From an uncultured Helicobacteraceae bacterium (GTDB lineage Bacteria; Campylobacterota; Campylobacteria; Campylobacterales; Helicobacteraceae): 64,000 bases of DNA. The position numbers were made by a program, and so were the translations under genes. The DNA lies in assembly GCA_910578285.1 (NCBI GenBank), contig CAJTQL010000010.1, forward strand, positions 17,161 through 81,160, written 5' to 3'. This document shows, in pieces, positions 45,440 to 54,348 of the stretch (positions are counted from its first letter, which is position 1; every line of letters starts with the position of its first letter). Under the pieces are notes generated by a model. It saw only the letters and a program-made list of their open reading frames with translations, had not been told where the DNA came from and made no database searches.

Positions 45440-45982
45440 ATGCTCATCGCTAAGAAACATTGGATGCAGATTCATACTTATCTAAGCCTATTTTTTTTGC
45501 CAGCTATGCTTATTTATGCCATTACAGGCATTGGTTATATCTTTGGTTTTAAAGATGACGCGGGCGCAACGGTGCACAATTTTACAATCCCCACACCCGA
45601 ATTGGGCAAAGAACAGGAAATGATTCTCCAATTTTTGGGCGATAATGGATTTGAGATTCCGTCTAATACAGCATTGCAAAATACACGCAAAGGCATGCAA
45701 ATGGGTTCGCTCAATTATTCTATTTCGCTTCAAAAAGAGGGCGCGACAAGCAAATTGACAATAATGGATAGAAGTTTGTATGGAATCCTTGTTCTAATGC
45801 ACAAAGCCAAAGGCGCATTTTATTTTGATATCATCGCTGTTGGTTTTGGAATCTCTCTCATGTTGTTTTATCTTTCAGGCTTAATCTTTACATCATTTTG
45901 CAAGAAAAACCGCAGCACAGCACTCATTGTTTGTGCCGCTGGTTTTGTGTGTTGTAGTCTTGCTGTGTTTGCTAGTGTCTAA
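45440..45982 (+). CDS. PepSY-associated-type membrane protein
   Basis: A 180-residue protein: IAKKHWMQIHTYLSLFFLPAMLIYAITG forms the first transmembrane helix, followed by a soluble domain of about 90 residues and a two-helix C terminus (FDIIAVGFGISLMLFYLSGLIF and IVCAAGFVCCSLAVFASV). The His-containing first helix resembles PepSY-TM proteins. Ribosome-binding site AAAGGAG supports the ATG at 45440; the frame is open 72 bp further upstream. A run of eight T codes for Phe residues in the first helix. Confidence 0.65.
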   Translation: MLIAKKHWMQIHTYLSLFFLPAMLIYAITGIGYIFGFKDDAGATVHNFTIPTPELGKEQEMILQFLGDNGFEIPSNTALQNTRKGMQMGSLNYSISLQKEGATSKLTIMDRSLYGILVLMHKAKGAFYFDIIAVGFGISLMLFYLSGLIFTSFCKKNRSTALIVCAAGFVCCSLAVFASV

Positions 45983-46000
45983 CTCATGCGTTGAGTGCTT

Positions 46001-47131
46001 CTAGCGCCTTATTGTTGGTTTATTTATATCGCTATCTTCTTGTGCTTTTTGTGCCATTTTATCGCGCAGACGTTTAAAAATATTGCCTGATATTTGCGTG
46101 AAATAGGTGCGCAATGTTGGGTGATACATACTAAAGCCTCCCAAAAGCCCCAGAATGCTCCCAATAATCACATCAATCATGCGAATCTCGACAAGAAAAT
46201 TGGCACTCATTTGGCTAAGAGTTCCAATTTCAGCAAGATAGGTGATGTAGGGAGTGAGAAAAAACATAGCAAGAAGATAATTGCGCACAATCGTCAATTC
46301 TCCCATAAACATGAGAAACATTAAAAGCGCGATAAATCCAAGCGGAGGGAAATGGAATTGAAAAATCCAAGTTCCAAAAAGCATTCCTAGAAATGTCCCG
46401 ATGATTCTTTGGCTTTGTTTAATCCAAATTGCATTGAGAGAAATGCCTTGCATAATCGCAGCGCAACTCACAGCGACCCAATAGCTTCTTTCTAAATCAA
46501 GCAATTGCCCGACTACAACAGAAATGCCAACAAAAAATCCCATAATCACAGATTCGACAATAATCACATCAAAACCTAATTCACCACGAATAGGAATCGG
46601 TTCTGGCTGCTTGTTTTTAAAAAAATAGACAACGCTTAAGGAATATAAGAATGCCATTGCGTTTGCAACAATCGTTCCAAGCGTGATTAAACCCACAAGC
46701 ATGACAATATCTTCGACATTAAAGGGCAAAAAACTTCCTAGAATGCATGACATCACAAAGAAAAAATATCCCGGTGGTCCAAGCCCATAATAACGCACCA
46801 AGATTCCCGCAAATGTTGCGACAAGAAAGACGACAAAAAGAACACTAAGGGGTGCAAAATGTGTGCAAAGCCCAAGCGCAAAAGAAACAATGATTCCAAA
46901 TGAACAACACATCGTAACAGCCATACGATGATAAATGGGCGTATTGGGGACATACAAAAAAGCATTCACGCCAAAAACAGCAATCAACCCTAAGTCGAGC
47001 CTGCCAAAAAAATGCCCAACAAACAAAACAATCCCAACTCCAGCTGCTGCAAAAAAGGGCATTTGCCATACCCTATCTGTTGGGTGAAACATGAAAAGTG
47101 TTTTAAAATAAGAGATAATTTGATGTTTCAT
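46001..47131 (-). CDS. FUSC family membrane protein
   Basis: A 376-residue protein with two sets of five to six transmembrane helices, including WQMPFFAAAGVGIVLFVGHFFGRLDLGLIAVFGV and the repeat-like WVAVSCAAIMQGISLNAIWIKQSQRIIGTFLGMLFGTW, which matches the FUSC/YccS aromatic-acid exporter domain. A Lys/Arg-rich cytoplasmic tail follows. It overlaps the thyX stop by 4 bp and closes the glycan operon; the substrate is unknown. Confidence 0.82.
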   Translation of the reverse strand: MKHQIISYFKTLFMFHPTDRVWQMPFFAAAGVGIVLFVGHFFGRLDLGLIAVFGVNAFLYVPNTPIYHRMAVTMCCSFGIIVSFALGLCTHFAPLSVLFVVFLVATFAGILVRYYGLGPPGYFFFVMSCILGSFLPFNVEDIVMLVGLITLGTIVANAMAFLYSLSVVYFFKNKQPEPIPIRGELGFDVIIVESVIMGFFVGISVVVGQLLDLERSYWVAVSCAAIMQGISLNAIWIKQSQRIIGTFLGMLFGTWIFQFHFPPLGFIALLMFLMFMGELTIVRNYLLAMFFLTPYITYLAEIGTLSQMSANFLVEIRMIDVIIGSILGLLGGFSMYHPTLRTYFTQISGNIFKRLRDKMAQKAQEDSDINKPTIRR

Positions 47132-47790
47132 TGTTCCATGTCATTGTTCAAATCAAGATGATGTGCAAAGATGAATTGATGCTCTTTTGGAATCGCTTCA
47201 AAGATGGCATGTGCAAGATTGCAAATCTCCCATAATGCACGTTTGTGGCTGCGAAGTTGCAAGAAATTTTGCAGGCTTCGCGCGTTGATTGTCCATGTGA
47301 GCTCGGTGCGATAACACTCGGGCATGGCGAATTTTGCGAGGTCGTTGTTCACGCCATCGCAAAGCAAAAGGCGCAGATTCTCAAGTGCTGCAATCGAGGC
47401 ATGATCGACTTGCGAATTGCCCGTCAAAATAATGAAATGTTCAGCACGTTTGATATTGCCATCTTCTATGGGCAAAAAGGACGATTCTTTGCGTAATTCT
47501 TTGAGTGTGTAGCGCGTGGATTTGACGCTCAATGACGCGATTCTGTGTCGAGCGAGCTCTTGAAGGCAGGCGCGGCTAATGCCACAAATATAGAAATGAT
47601 AGACGAGGTGTTCGAGTGTGCTCGAATGGCGATATTCATTGCCCACGCGTTCGATGAGGTTGCAGTCAATCTCGCCTCCATTATCGCCTTTGGCAAAGCT
47701 CTGCCAACATGTGCGGATCGCATGCGAACAAACGGCGATGGGAGTGTGGTGCAGGAGCTCGACAATGATATTATTTTGTGCCTGTTTCAA
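47128..47790 (-). CDS. thyX: FAD-dependent thymidylate synthase ThyX
   Basis: A 220-residue ThyX with the signature RHRIASLSVKS (RHRX7S) and LEHLVYHFYICGISRACLQELARHR. It makes dTMP from dUMP using methylenetetrahydrofolate, FAD and NADPH. Comparison with the H. pylori protein places the start near the TTG at 47790; there is no ATG in the right place, so a TTG start inside pglF is inferred. Overlaps on both sides make it part of the glycan operon. Confidence 0.93.
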   Translation of the reverse strand: MKQAQNNIIVELLHHTPIAVCSHAIRTCWQSFAKGDNGGEIDCNLIERVGNEYRHSSTLEHLVYHFYICGISRACLQELARHRIASLSVKSTRYTLKELRKESSFLPIEDGNIKRAEHFIILTGNSQVDHASIAALENLRLLLCDGVNNDLAKFAMPECYRTELTWTINARSLQNFLQLRSHKRALWEICNLAHAIFEAIPKEHQFIFAHHLDLNNDMEQ

Positions 47791-49606
47791 CTTTGTCTTC
47801 TTTATATGTTTTATGGCTAAATTCTACCACAATTTCACGCAGTTTGCTAATCTTGTCGGTTGTGTGCAGCAGCTCGGCGATGTCATTTTGTAGCTTCGTG
47901 ATGTCATATTGTGTGGGGCGTGCGACATGAATTGAATCGTATTCTGTTTTTTGCTCCGAAGAATCAATCAGCAGCTCTTCATAGAGTTTTTCACCCGGGC
48001 GCAACCCGCTAAAGACAATCGGAATATCCTCGCGGTGATAGAGTTTGAGCATATTCTTTGCCAAATCGACAATCTTCACGGGCTGCCCCATATCGAGGAT
48101 AAAAATCTCGCCACCTTGCGCAATACTCGCCGCTTGCAAAACGAGCCGACATGCTTCAGGAATCAGCATAAAATAGCGCGTGATGTCGGGGTGGGTTACG
48201 GTGAGAGGTCCTCCTGCTTGAATCTGTGCCTTAAATTTTGGCACAACGCTGCCACTGCTGCCAAGCACATTGCCAAAGCGCACGGCGACAATCTCGCTTT
48301 TGTGTGCCACAACATTTTGCGCATAGAGTTCCACGACACGTTTTGTTGCGCCCATAATATTGGTTGGGCGCACAGCTTTGTCGGTGCTGATGATGACGAT
48401 TTTTGGAATCTCGGCATTGATTGCGCAATCGATGACATTCTTGCTGCCCAAAATGTTGTTTTCAATCGCGCTTTGAATGTTGTCTTCGCAAAGCGGGACA
48501 TGTTTATAGGCTGCTGCGTGTAGCAGAATATCGGGTTTGGTTGCATTCAAAAGAGCGTTCAATCGTTCTTTGTCAAGAATGCTCATCATCACAGGAATCG
48601 CTGTTGTGATTTCCTCGCAAATAGCATACAGATTGTATTCGCTATGGTCAAGCAAAATGAGCTTTTTTGCCCCAAAAAACTGACATTGCCGCGCAATCTC
48701 GCTCCCAATGCTCCCTCCACCGCCCGTAACAAGCACGACTTTGCCTGCGATGAAGTTTGCAATCACGTCCTTGTTGAGGTCTTTTGCAGGGCGAGAGAGC
48801 AAATCTTCAATCGAAATGTCCTTGAGCGGTTGCTCTTTATGCTCATTGCCTTCGCTAAGCGTTTGGGCAATCTTGATGTCGGAGATTCCGAGTTCTGAAA
48901 GTTTTTGGAAAATATCTTCGAGCGGTGGTTTAGCAAATTCTTTGGTGAGAATCGCACTGGTGATGTGCTGGGCTTGAATCAATTCAGCGCATGCGCTAAA
49001 GGGGTAGATTCGTAAATTGCTGATATAACTCCCCCAATTGACTTTGTGCGAATCGATAATCGCAACAGGATAATAGGGAATCTCGCCGCTAAGCGCGCTT
49101 TTAATCACATTTGCTGCTTGCATGTCAGCGCCAAAAATGAGTGTCGCATGCGGTGAGCTTCGGGGGAGATTTTCAATCACAATACGTTTTGAAATGCGTA
49201 CACAACCAATGATGATGTTGGAAATGATACAATCCACAACAACGACACTAAGGGGCAACACATTCCAAAAATCAAGCGCTGTAAAACAGAGAATAGCGAG
49301 CAGATAGGCGATGAGGTGGGCATAGAGAATCTTGAGCGCTTCGCTTAAGCCAAAAAAACGCCATGGGACAAGATAGATTCGAAAGACAAGGAGCATGCTA
49401 GTCTTGAGCCCAATAATCATGCAAAATGCGCAAATCAATTTTATATTCAATTCGAGCGGTACTTCAAAGCTATAGCGCAAATGCCAAGCAAGCAGGAGTG
49501 TCCAATAGGAGAGCAAAATGTCAATCAGAACAAAAAAGAGTGTGCGCTTGAGATTGCTCGGGCGCAAAAGTTTGGACAAGAATCGCGAAGTCAATGTGCG
49601 TTTCAT
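47771..49606 (-). CDS. pglF: membrane UDP-GlcNAc 4,6-dehydratase (PglF/WbpM type)
   Basis: A 611-residue protein: four N-terminal transmembrane helices, a Rossmann-like region, then the short-chain dehydratase domain with VVLVTGGGGSIGSEIARQ and STDKAVRPTNIMGATKRVVELYAQ. It performs the first step toward di-N-acetylbacillosamine. Overlaps by 4 bp with the aminotransferase gene upstream and by 20 bp with thyX downstream. Confidence 0.92.
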   Translation of the reverse strand: MKRTLTSRFLSKLLRPSNLKRTLFFVLIDILLSYWTLLLAWHLRYSFEVPLELNIKLICAFCMIIGLKTSMLLVFRIYLVPWRFFGLSEALKILYAHLIAYLLAILCFTALDFWNVLPLSVVVVDCIISNIIIGCVRISKRIVIENLPRSSPHATLIFGADMQAANVIKSALSGEIPYYPVAIIDSHKVNWGSYISNLRIYPFSACAELIQAQHITSAILTKEFAKPPLEDIFQKLSELGISDIKIAQTLSEGNEHKEQPLKDISIEDLLSRPAKDLNKDVIANFIAGKVVLVTGGGGSIGSEIARQCQFFGAKKLILLDHSEYNLYAICEEITTAIPVMMSILDKERLNALLNATKPDILLHAAAYKHVPLCEDNIQSAIENNILGSKNVIDCAINAEIPKIVIISTDKAVRPTNIMGATKRVVELYAQNVVAHKSEIVAVRFGNVLGSSGSVVPKFKAQIQAGGPLTVTHPDITRYFMLIPEACRLVLQAASIAQGGEIFILDMGQPVKIVDLAKNMLKLYHREDIPIVFSGLRPGEKLYEELLIDSSEQKTEYDSIHVARPTQYDITKLQNDIAELLHTTDKISKLREIVVEFSHKTYKEDKVETGTK

Positions 49607-50706
49607 AGCGCCTCTCGTAGAATCTGTGCCACAGCCTGCACATCTTTGCGCTCCATCGCACCGCCGCTTGGCAGGCAGATTCCGTGTGCAAAGAGAGCTT
49701 CGGAGCTGCCATCAACAAATCGTGTCGTATTTGCAAAAAGTGGCTGCATGTGCATAGGCTTCCAAAGTGGACGTGTTTCGATGTTGTGTGCTTCAAAATG
49801 CTTCACAATCTCAAGTGGATTTGCGCTTTGGGGTAGCCGCGCTGTTGTGAGCCAGCGGTTGCCCTTTGTGTTGGGGAGCTCGGGCATGAACTCCAGCCCC
49901 TCAATGTCGTCTAGCGCTTCTTGATACCAGCTAAAAATTTCGCGCCGCTTTCGCACACGTGATTCTAAAACTTCCATTTGTCCGACACCAATGGCGGCAA
50001 GCACATTGCTCATGCGGTAGTTGTAGCCGTAGGTGTTGTGTTCATAATATGGGAAAATCTCGCGCGCTTGCGTGCTCAAAAATCGTGCATGCTCTATCGC
50101 TTCTTCATGTTTGCCAATGAGCATTCCGCCACCACCTGTCGTGATGATTTTGTTGCCATTGAATGAAAAGACGCCAAAATTGCCAAACGTGCCTGTGCTT
50201 TGCCCATGATAAAATGCACCAAGTGATTCGGCGGCATCTTCAATCAAGACAATGTGTTCTGCATTGCAAATGGCGAGTATCTCATCGAGTTTTGCGCATT
50301 GCCCATAGAGGTGCGTGAGAATGAGCGCCTTTGGAGGTTTGTCGAGTGCCGTAATAGCGGTTTTGAGAAGCGTTGGGCTAAGATTCCAGCTTTCATCGCA
50401 GTCGATAAACACGGGCAGCGCGTTTTGATACAGAATCGGCGCGACAGAACCGATAAATGTAAAGCTGCTTGCAAGCACAATATCGCCCGCACCAACGCCC
50501 GCAGCGCGTAACGCAAGGTGAATCGCTGCTGTGCCGCTGCTAAGTGCAAGCGCGTGGCTCGTGCCCGTATAGTGGCGCATGGCATGTTCAAATTGATTGA
50601 CAAAATCGCCAAGTGGAGCGATATAATTACTCGCAAAGACTTCTTCGATATAGCCAAGCTCGTTCCCGCCCATTTCGGGAGGCGAAAGGAAAAGACGTTG
50701 TCTCAT
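49603..50706 (-). CDS. pglE: UDP-4-keto-6-deoxy-GlcNAc aminotransferase (PglE type, DegT/DnrJ/EryC1)
   Basis: A 367-residue PLP aminotransferase: SGTAAIHLALRAAGVGAGDIVLASSFTFIGS, the PLP-Lys motif FSFNGNKIITTGGGGML, and IEDAAESLGAFYHGQ. It adds an amino group at C4 of the keto-sugar made by PglF. Joined by 4-bp overlaps to both pglF and the pglC-pglD fusion. Confidence 0.9.
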   Translation of the reverse strand: MRQRLFLSPPEMGGNELGYIEEVFASNYIAPLGDFVNQFEHAMRHYTGTSHALALSSGTAAIHLALRAAGVGAGDIVLASSFTFIGSVAPILYQNALPVFIDCDESWNLSPTLLKTAITALDKPPKALILTHLYGQCAKLDEILAICNAEHIVLIEDAAESLGAFYHGQSTGTFGNFGVFSFNGNKIITTGGGGMLIGKHEEAIEHARFLSTQAREIFPYYEHNTYGYNYRMSNVLAAIGVGQMEVLESRVRKRREIFSWYQEALDDIEGLEFMPELPNTKGNRWLTTARLPQSANPLEIVKHFEAHNIETRPLWKPMHMQPLFANTTRFVDGSSEALFAHGICLPSGGAMERKDVQAVAQILREAL

Positions 50707-51932
50707 AGAATCTCCTTTTTGGATAGGGGTTTTGCAGGGTTGCCCACAACAACTGCGTTCGATTCGACATCATGCACACATACAGCACCAGCACCAACAA
50801 CAGCGCTCGCACCAATCGTGATTCCTTCTTTAGCCACACTCCCAGCGCCAATGTGCGTGCATTCGCCTACACACACAGCGCCTGCGAGAGTGGCATTGGG
50901 CGAGACATGCGCAAATGCGCCAATGGTGTTGTCATGCTCGATGACACTTGCTGTGTTGATGATTGCGCCTGTGCCGATATGGGCATGTGGTTGAATGATG
51001 GCATGTGCCATGATGACCGCACCATCTTCGATTGTCGCGCTTGGCGAAACGACTGCGCTTGGGTGTGTGAGAGCAGGGAAAATCAATCCATGATTTTGCA
51101 TACGACTAAAGATGTCGCGCCTTGCTGCGTTGTTGCCGATTCCAAGCAGAATTGTATGTATATTATTTGGGTGAGCGAGAAATTCTTCTTCGCTTATTGC
51201 CTGCAATCCCAAAAGGCTTTTGGACGTATCCGCGTCAATGACTGCACAAATCTCATAGCCGCAAAGCTCGGCAATCTCGGCGACAACCTTTGCATGCCCG
51301 CCTGCGCCATAGAGTGCTGCGCGCCATTTGCTGCCAAAAAAAGCCGCGCCGCTCACCTCGCCCTCGCTTGTGATTCCTTGCCTCAAGAAGACTTTCGCAA
51401 TCGTACGCAACAGAATCTCGCAATCGAGCCCAAAGCTCATGTGCTCAACATATTCAACATCAAGGTGCAATTTGTCTTCCCAATTAAGCGCATTGCGCCC
51501 ATTCACTTGCGCAAGCCCGGTGATTCCGGGCAAGACATCATGCCGTCTTTGTTCGCGCCGTGTATAGAGTGGGAGATAGGACGGCAGAAGTGGGCGCGGA
51601 CCAACAAAGCTCATCTCGCCACGCAAGACATTATAAAGTTGGGGCAGTTCATCGAGCGAGGTTTTGCGCATGAAGCTACCAATGCTGCATAGCCGCATAG
51701 AATCAGGCAGCAGCTCGCCTTTTTCATCGCGAGCATTGCTCATTGTGCGCAATTTATAAATCGTAAAAATCTTGCCATTGCGCCCCGGACGTTCTTGGGT
51801 GAAAAAGACAGGCGCACCGAGTTGGGCGCGAACAAGGATTGTGCAAAGCACGATGATGGGTGAGAAGAGCAGCAGCAAGAGGAGCGCGAAGAATCTATCG
51901 CAATAGGGTTTGATATAATTTTTATAAATCAT
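50703..51932 (-). CDS. fused PglC phosphoglycosyltransferase and PglD acetyltransferase
   Basis: A 409-residue two-domain protein. Residues 1 to about 200 are a monotopic phosphoglycosyltransferase (re-entrant helix FFALLLLLLFSPIIVLCTILVR, KLRTM, TSLDELPQLYNVLRGEMSFVGPRPL). The rest is a PglD-like acetyltransferase (ALYGAGGHAKVVAEIAE, then hexapeptide repeats IIQPHAHIGTGAIINTAS). The first transfers phospho-bacillosamine to undecaprenyl phosphate, the second makes the N-acetyl sugar. In C. jejuni these are separate proteins; in Neisseria (PglB) they are fused. No frameshift is seen at the join. Confidence 0.9.
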   Translation of the reverse strand: MIYKNYIKPYCDRFFALLLLLLFSPIIVLCTILVRAQLGAPVFFTQERPGRNGKIFTIYKLRTMSNARDEKGELLPDSMRLCSIGSFMRKTSLDELPQLYNVLRGEMSFVGPRPLLPSYLPLYTRREQRRHDVLPGITGLAQVNGRNALNWEDKLHLDVEYVEHMSFGLDCEILLRTIAKVFLRQGITSEGEVSGAAFFGSKWRAALYGAGGHAKVVAEIAELCGYEICAVIDADTSKSLLGLQAISEEEFLAHPNNIHTILLGIGNNAARRDIFSRMQNHGLIFPALTHPSAVVSPSATIEDGAVIMAHAIIQPHAHIGTGAIINTASVIEHDNTIGAFAHVSPNATLAGAVCVGECTHIGAGSVAKEGITIGASAVVGAGAVCVHDVESNAVVVGNPAKPLSKKEIL

Positions 51933-51969
51933 GACTTACCTTGAATTTATTCTTTTTGATATTTCCATA

Positions 51970-53127
51970 CTAGAATTGCTTGCATAGTTGTTCCTCAGTA
52001 TAGAATCGATTGTTGTTGGCATAGATTCGCGGGATACGTGTCGAAATCGCACACAAAATCTCATAAGGAATTGTGCCGATGATCTCACTAAGCTCGCTAA
52101 CGGGCAGCGCGCCCATATTGTTTTGCCCAAAAACAAGCACATCTTGCCCCACATGTGCACTTGTGATGTTGCTGACATCAATCATGCATTGGTCCATGCA
52201 GATATTGCCAACCACCGGTGCGCGCTCATTGCCAACAAGCATACTTGCGCGATTCGACAAAAGCCGCATGTATCCATCGGCATAGCCAAATGGCAATGTT
52301 GCAACGCGACAATAGTTGTCTTGTGCGATAAATTTTGCGCCATAGCTCACACCCTCGCCTTTTGGGACATGATGAATGCGTATAATTCGCGCGTGCAGGC
52401 TCATAACGGGCAAGAGCCCCTGTGCGAGCGCGCATGGCGCGATTCCATATGCTGCAATTCCTGCGCGTACCATTGTGTGCGCATAACGTTGAGCAAAAAT
52501 TGCCGCGCTGTTGGCGCAATGGACATAACGTGGCGCGACTCCGCGCGCTTTGAGCGCATCAAGAAACGACACAAACAGCGCATGCTGCGTGTCTGTGGGG
52601 ACGAGATTCTCTTCATCAGCGCGCGCAAAATGCGTGAAAATGCCCTCGATATGGATTTTTTTGCGCGCCATTTCTGTGATGATCTCGAGGTTTTCTTCGT
52701 TGCATTCAAAGCCGATTCGGTGCATTCCTGTATCGATTTTGATATGCACTTTTGGGGCAGTCTGTGGCGATTGTAGCAGCGCCTGTGCAACTTCATGCGT
52801 GGCGATACATACGCGAATATTGTTGTCAGCAGCGAGTGAGAGCAGAGCAGGCTGGGTATAGCCAAGAATCAAAATCGGCGCGTTTGCAAAGAGCGAACGG
52901 ATTTCAAGTGCTTCTTGTAGTGTCGCAACGCCCAACATCTTTGCGCCTGCTTGCAGAGCAACGGACGCGAGCGCGTTTGCGCCATGCCCATAGGCATTTG
53001 CCTTGAGTACGACAAGCAAGGCAGAGTTGGGGGCAAATGTGCGGAGCAGGGCGAGATTGTGGATAAAATTGGGGATATGGATTGTCGCCCAAACGGGTCG
53101 AATCGAATCGAGCACAAAATCCTGCAT
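51970..53127 (-). CDS. alr: alanine racemase
   Basis: A 385-residue fold-type III PLP enzyme: VVLKANAYGHGAN holds the catalytic Lys, then YGIAPCALAQGL and GNICMDQCMIDVSN near the second active-site Tyr. It supplies D-alanine for peptidoglycan. The frame continues upstream to 53508, but that extension is the shadow of the acidic protein gene. ATG at 53127 is preferred, after AAGG. It may lead the pgl operon, 37 bp downstream. Confidence 0.92.
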   Translation of the reverse strand: MQDFVLDSIRPVWATIHIPNFIHNLALLRTFAPNSALLVVLKANAYGHGANALASVALQAGAKMLGVATLQEALEIRSLFANAPILILGYTQPALLSLAADNNIRVCIATHEVAQALLQSPQTAPKVHIKIDTGMHRIGFECNEENLEIITEMARKKIHIEGIFTHFARADEENLVPTDTQHALFVSFLDALKARGVAPRYVHCANSAAIFAQRYAHTMVRAGIAAYGIAPCALAQGLLPVMSLHARIIRIHHVPKGEGVSYGAKFIAQDNYCRVATLPFGYADGYMRLLSNRASMLVGNERAPVVGNICMDQCMIDVSNITSAHVGQDVLVFGQNNMGALPVSELSEIIGTIPYEILCAISTRIPRIYANNNRFYTEEQLCKQF

Positions 53128-53186
53128 TCGCGAGCCTTGAATTTTTGCTACAATTATAGACAAAAATCTGCAACGAGGAACATAAA

Positions 53187-53480
53187 ATGGCATCACGTTA
53201 TGAGGACTTGGGGCTAGAGGAGATGAGCGAGCTAGAAGAGCTAGAAAACGAAGCGAATGAGCTAGATGATTCGGACATAGACGAGCTCGATGCGCTCGTT
53301 CGTGAGGAGCTAGCACAAGAAGATGCAGAAGACGAGGAAGACGCGCTTGAGTCGTTTGAGGATTATGATTCACTCTATCATGAACATGAGCCATCGCATC
53401 ATTACTACGATGATGATGACTATGAATATGACGATGGCAGTAACGATTATGATGATATAGGTGATTATAATGATGAATGA
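53187..53480 (+). CDS. extremely acidic small protein
   Basis: A 97-residue protein dominated by Asp, Glu and Tyr, including a C-terminal His/Asp/Tyr-rich part (SHHYYDDDDYEYDD). It has almost no basic residues and is probably disordered; it could bind cations or mimic DNA. I recognise no family. It begins 60 bp from the divergent alr and overlaps aguB by 11 bp, with CAACGAGGAA as the ribosome-binding site. It is likely translated since aguB initiation depends on its end. Confidence 0.7.
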   Translation: MASRYEDLGLEEMSELEELENEANELDDSDIDELDALVREELAQEDAEDEEDALESFEDYDSLYHEHEPSHHYYDDDDYEYDDGSNDYDDIGDYNDE

Positions 53481-54348
53481 AACCTTTTGTCTTGCATTGA
53501 TACAACAAAGCTATACAGGCTCGCGCGAAACGATGATAGAATCCACGCGCAAGGCGATTGCGAGCAGTGCGGCAGGCACAGATTTAGTGTTGCTCCAAGA
53601 ATTGCACACGACAGAATATTTTTGTCAAAGCGAGAATGAAGCATTTTTTGATTATGCGTTGTATTTTGAGGACAATGTCCGCCGCTTTAGCGCGATTGCA
53701 AAAGAAAACGCCGTTGTGCTTGTTGGCAGTTTTTTTGAGCGCCGCGCCGCAGGGCTCTATCACAACACGGCTGTGGTGTTTGAAAAAGACGGCAGTGTGG
53801 CAGGAATGTATCGCAAGATGCACATTCCCGATGACCCGGGATTCTATGAAAAATATTATTTCGCGCCGGGCGATTTGGGCTTTGAACCGATTGCCACGAG
53901 CGTGGGCAAACTCGGCGTGCTTGTGTGTTGGGACCAATGGTATCCCGAAGCCGCACGGCTTATGGCGCTCAAGGGCGCAGAGATTCTGCTTTACCCCACA
54001 GCAATCGGCTGGTTTCGCGGCGATTCTGAAGACGAAAAAACGCGGCAGCTCGAATCGTGGGTCGCGATTCAGCGTGCACATGCTGTGGCAAATGGAATCC
54101 CTGTTGCGGCATGTAATCGTGTGGGGTTTGAGGCAGATGGTAGTGGCGTTCTTGACGGAATCGACTTTTGGGGCAACAGCTTTGTGTTTGGTGCGCAAGG
54201 AGAGCCTCTTGGGCGGCTTGGCACACAGAGTGGAATCTTACGTGCTCAAATCTCGCGCTCACGTTCGGAATCTGTGCGCCGCGCGTGGCCATTTTTGCGT
54301 GATAGGCGCATTGATGCCTACAATGGGCTCATGCAACGTTTTCTGTGA
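53470..54348 (+). CDS. aguB: N-carbamoylputrescine amidase
   Basis: A 292-residue nitrilase superfamily enzyme: Glu in LLQELHTTEYFCQ, Lys in YRKMHIPDDPGFYEKYYFAPGD and Cys in LGVLVCWDQWYPEAAR form the catalytic triad. The motif set is that of AguB, which hydrolyses carbamoylputrescine to putrescine; H. pylori has this gene next to a MATE gene (HP0757-HP0759), as here. Tandem ATGs occur at 53470/53473, with AGGTGA upstream. Confidence 0.93.
   Translation: MMNETFCLALIQQSYTGSRETMIESTRKAIASSAAGTDLVLLQELHTTEYFCQSENEAFFDYALYFEDNVRRFSAIAKENAVVLVGSFFERRAAGLYHNTAVVFEKDGSVAGMYRKMHIPDDPGFYEKYYFAPGDLGFEPIATSVGKLGVLVCWDQWYPEAARLMALKGAEILLYPTAIGWFRGDSEDEKTRQLESWVAIQRAHAVANGIPVAACNRVGFEADGSGVLDGIDFWGNSFVFGAQGEPLGRLGTQSGILRAQISRSRSESVRRAWPFLRDRRIDAYNGLMQRFL

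Noticed and set aside
53128..53508. Upstream extension of the alr frame
   Set aside because: Repetitive His-rich translation is the reverse of the Asp/Glu codons of the acidic protein; family start is at 53127.
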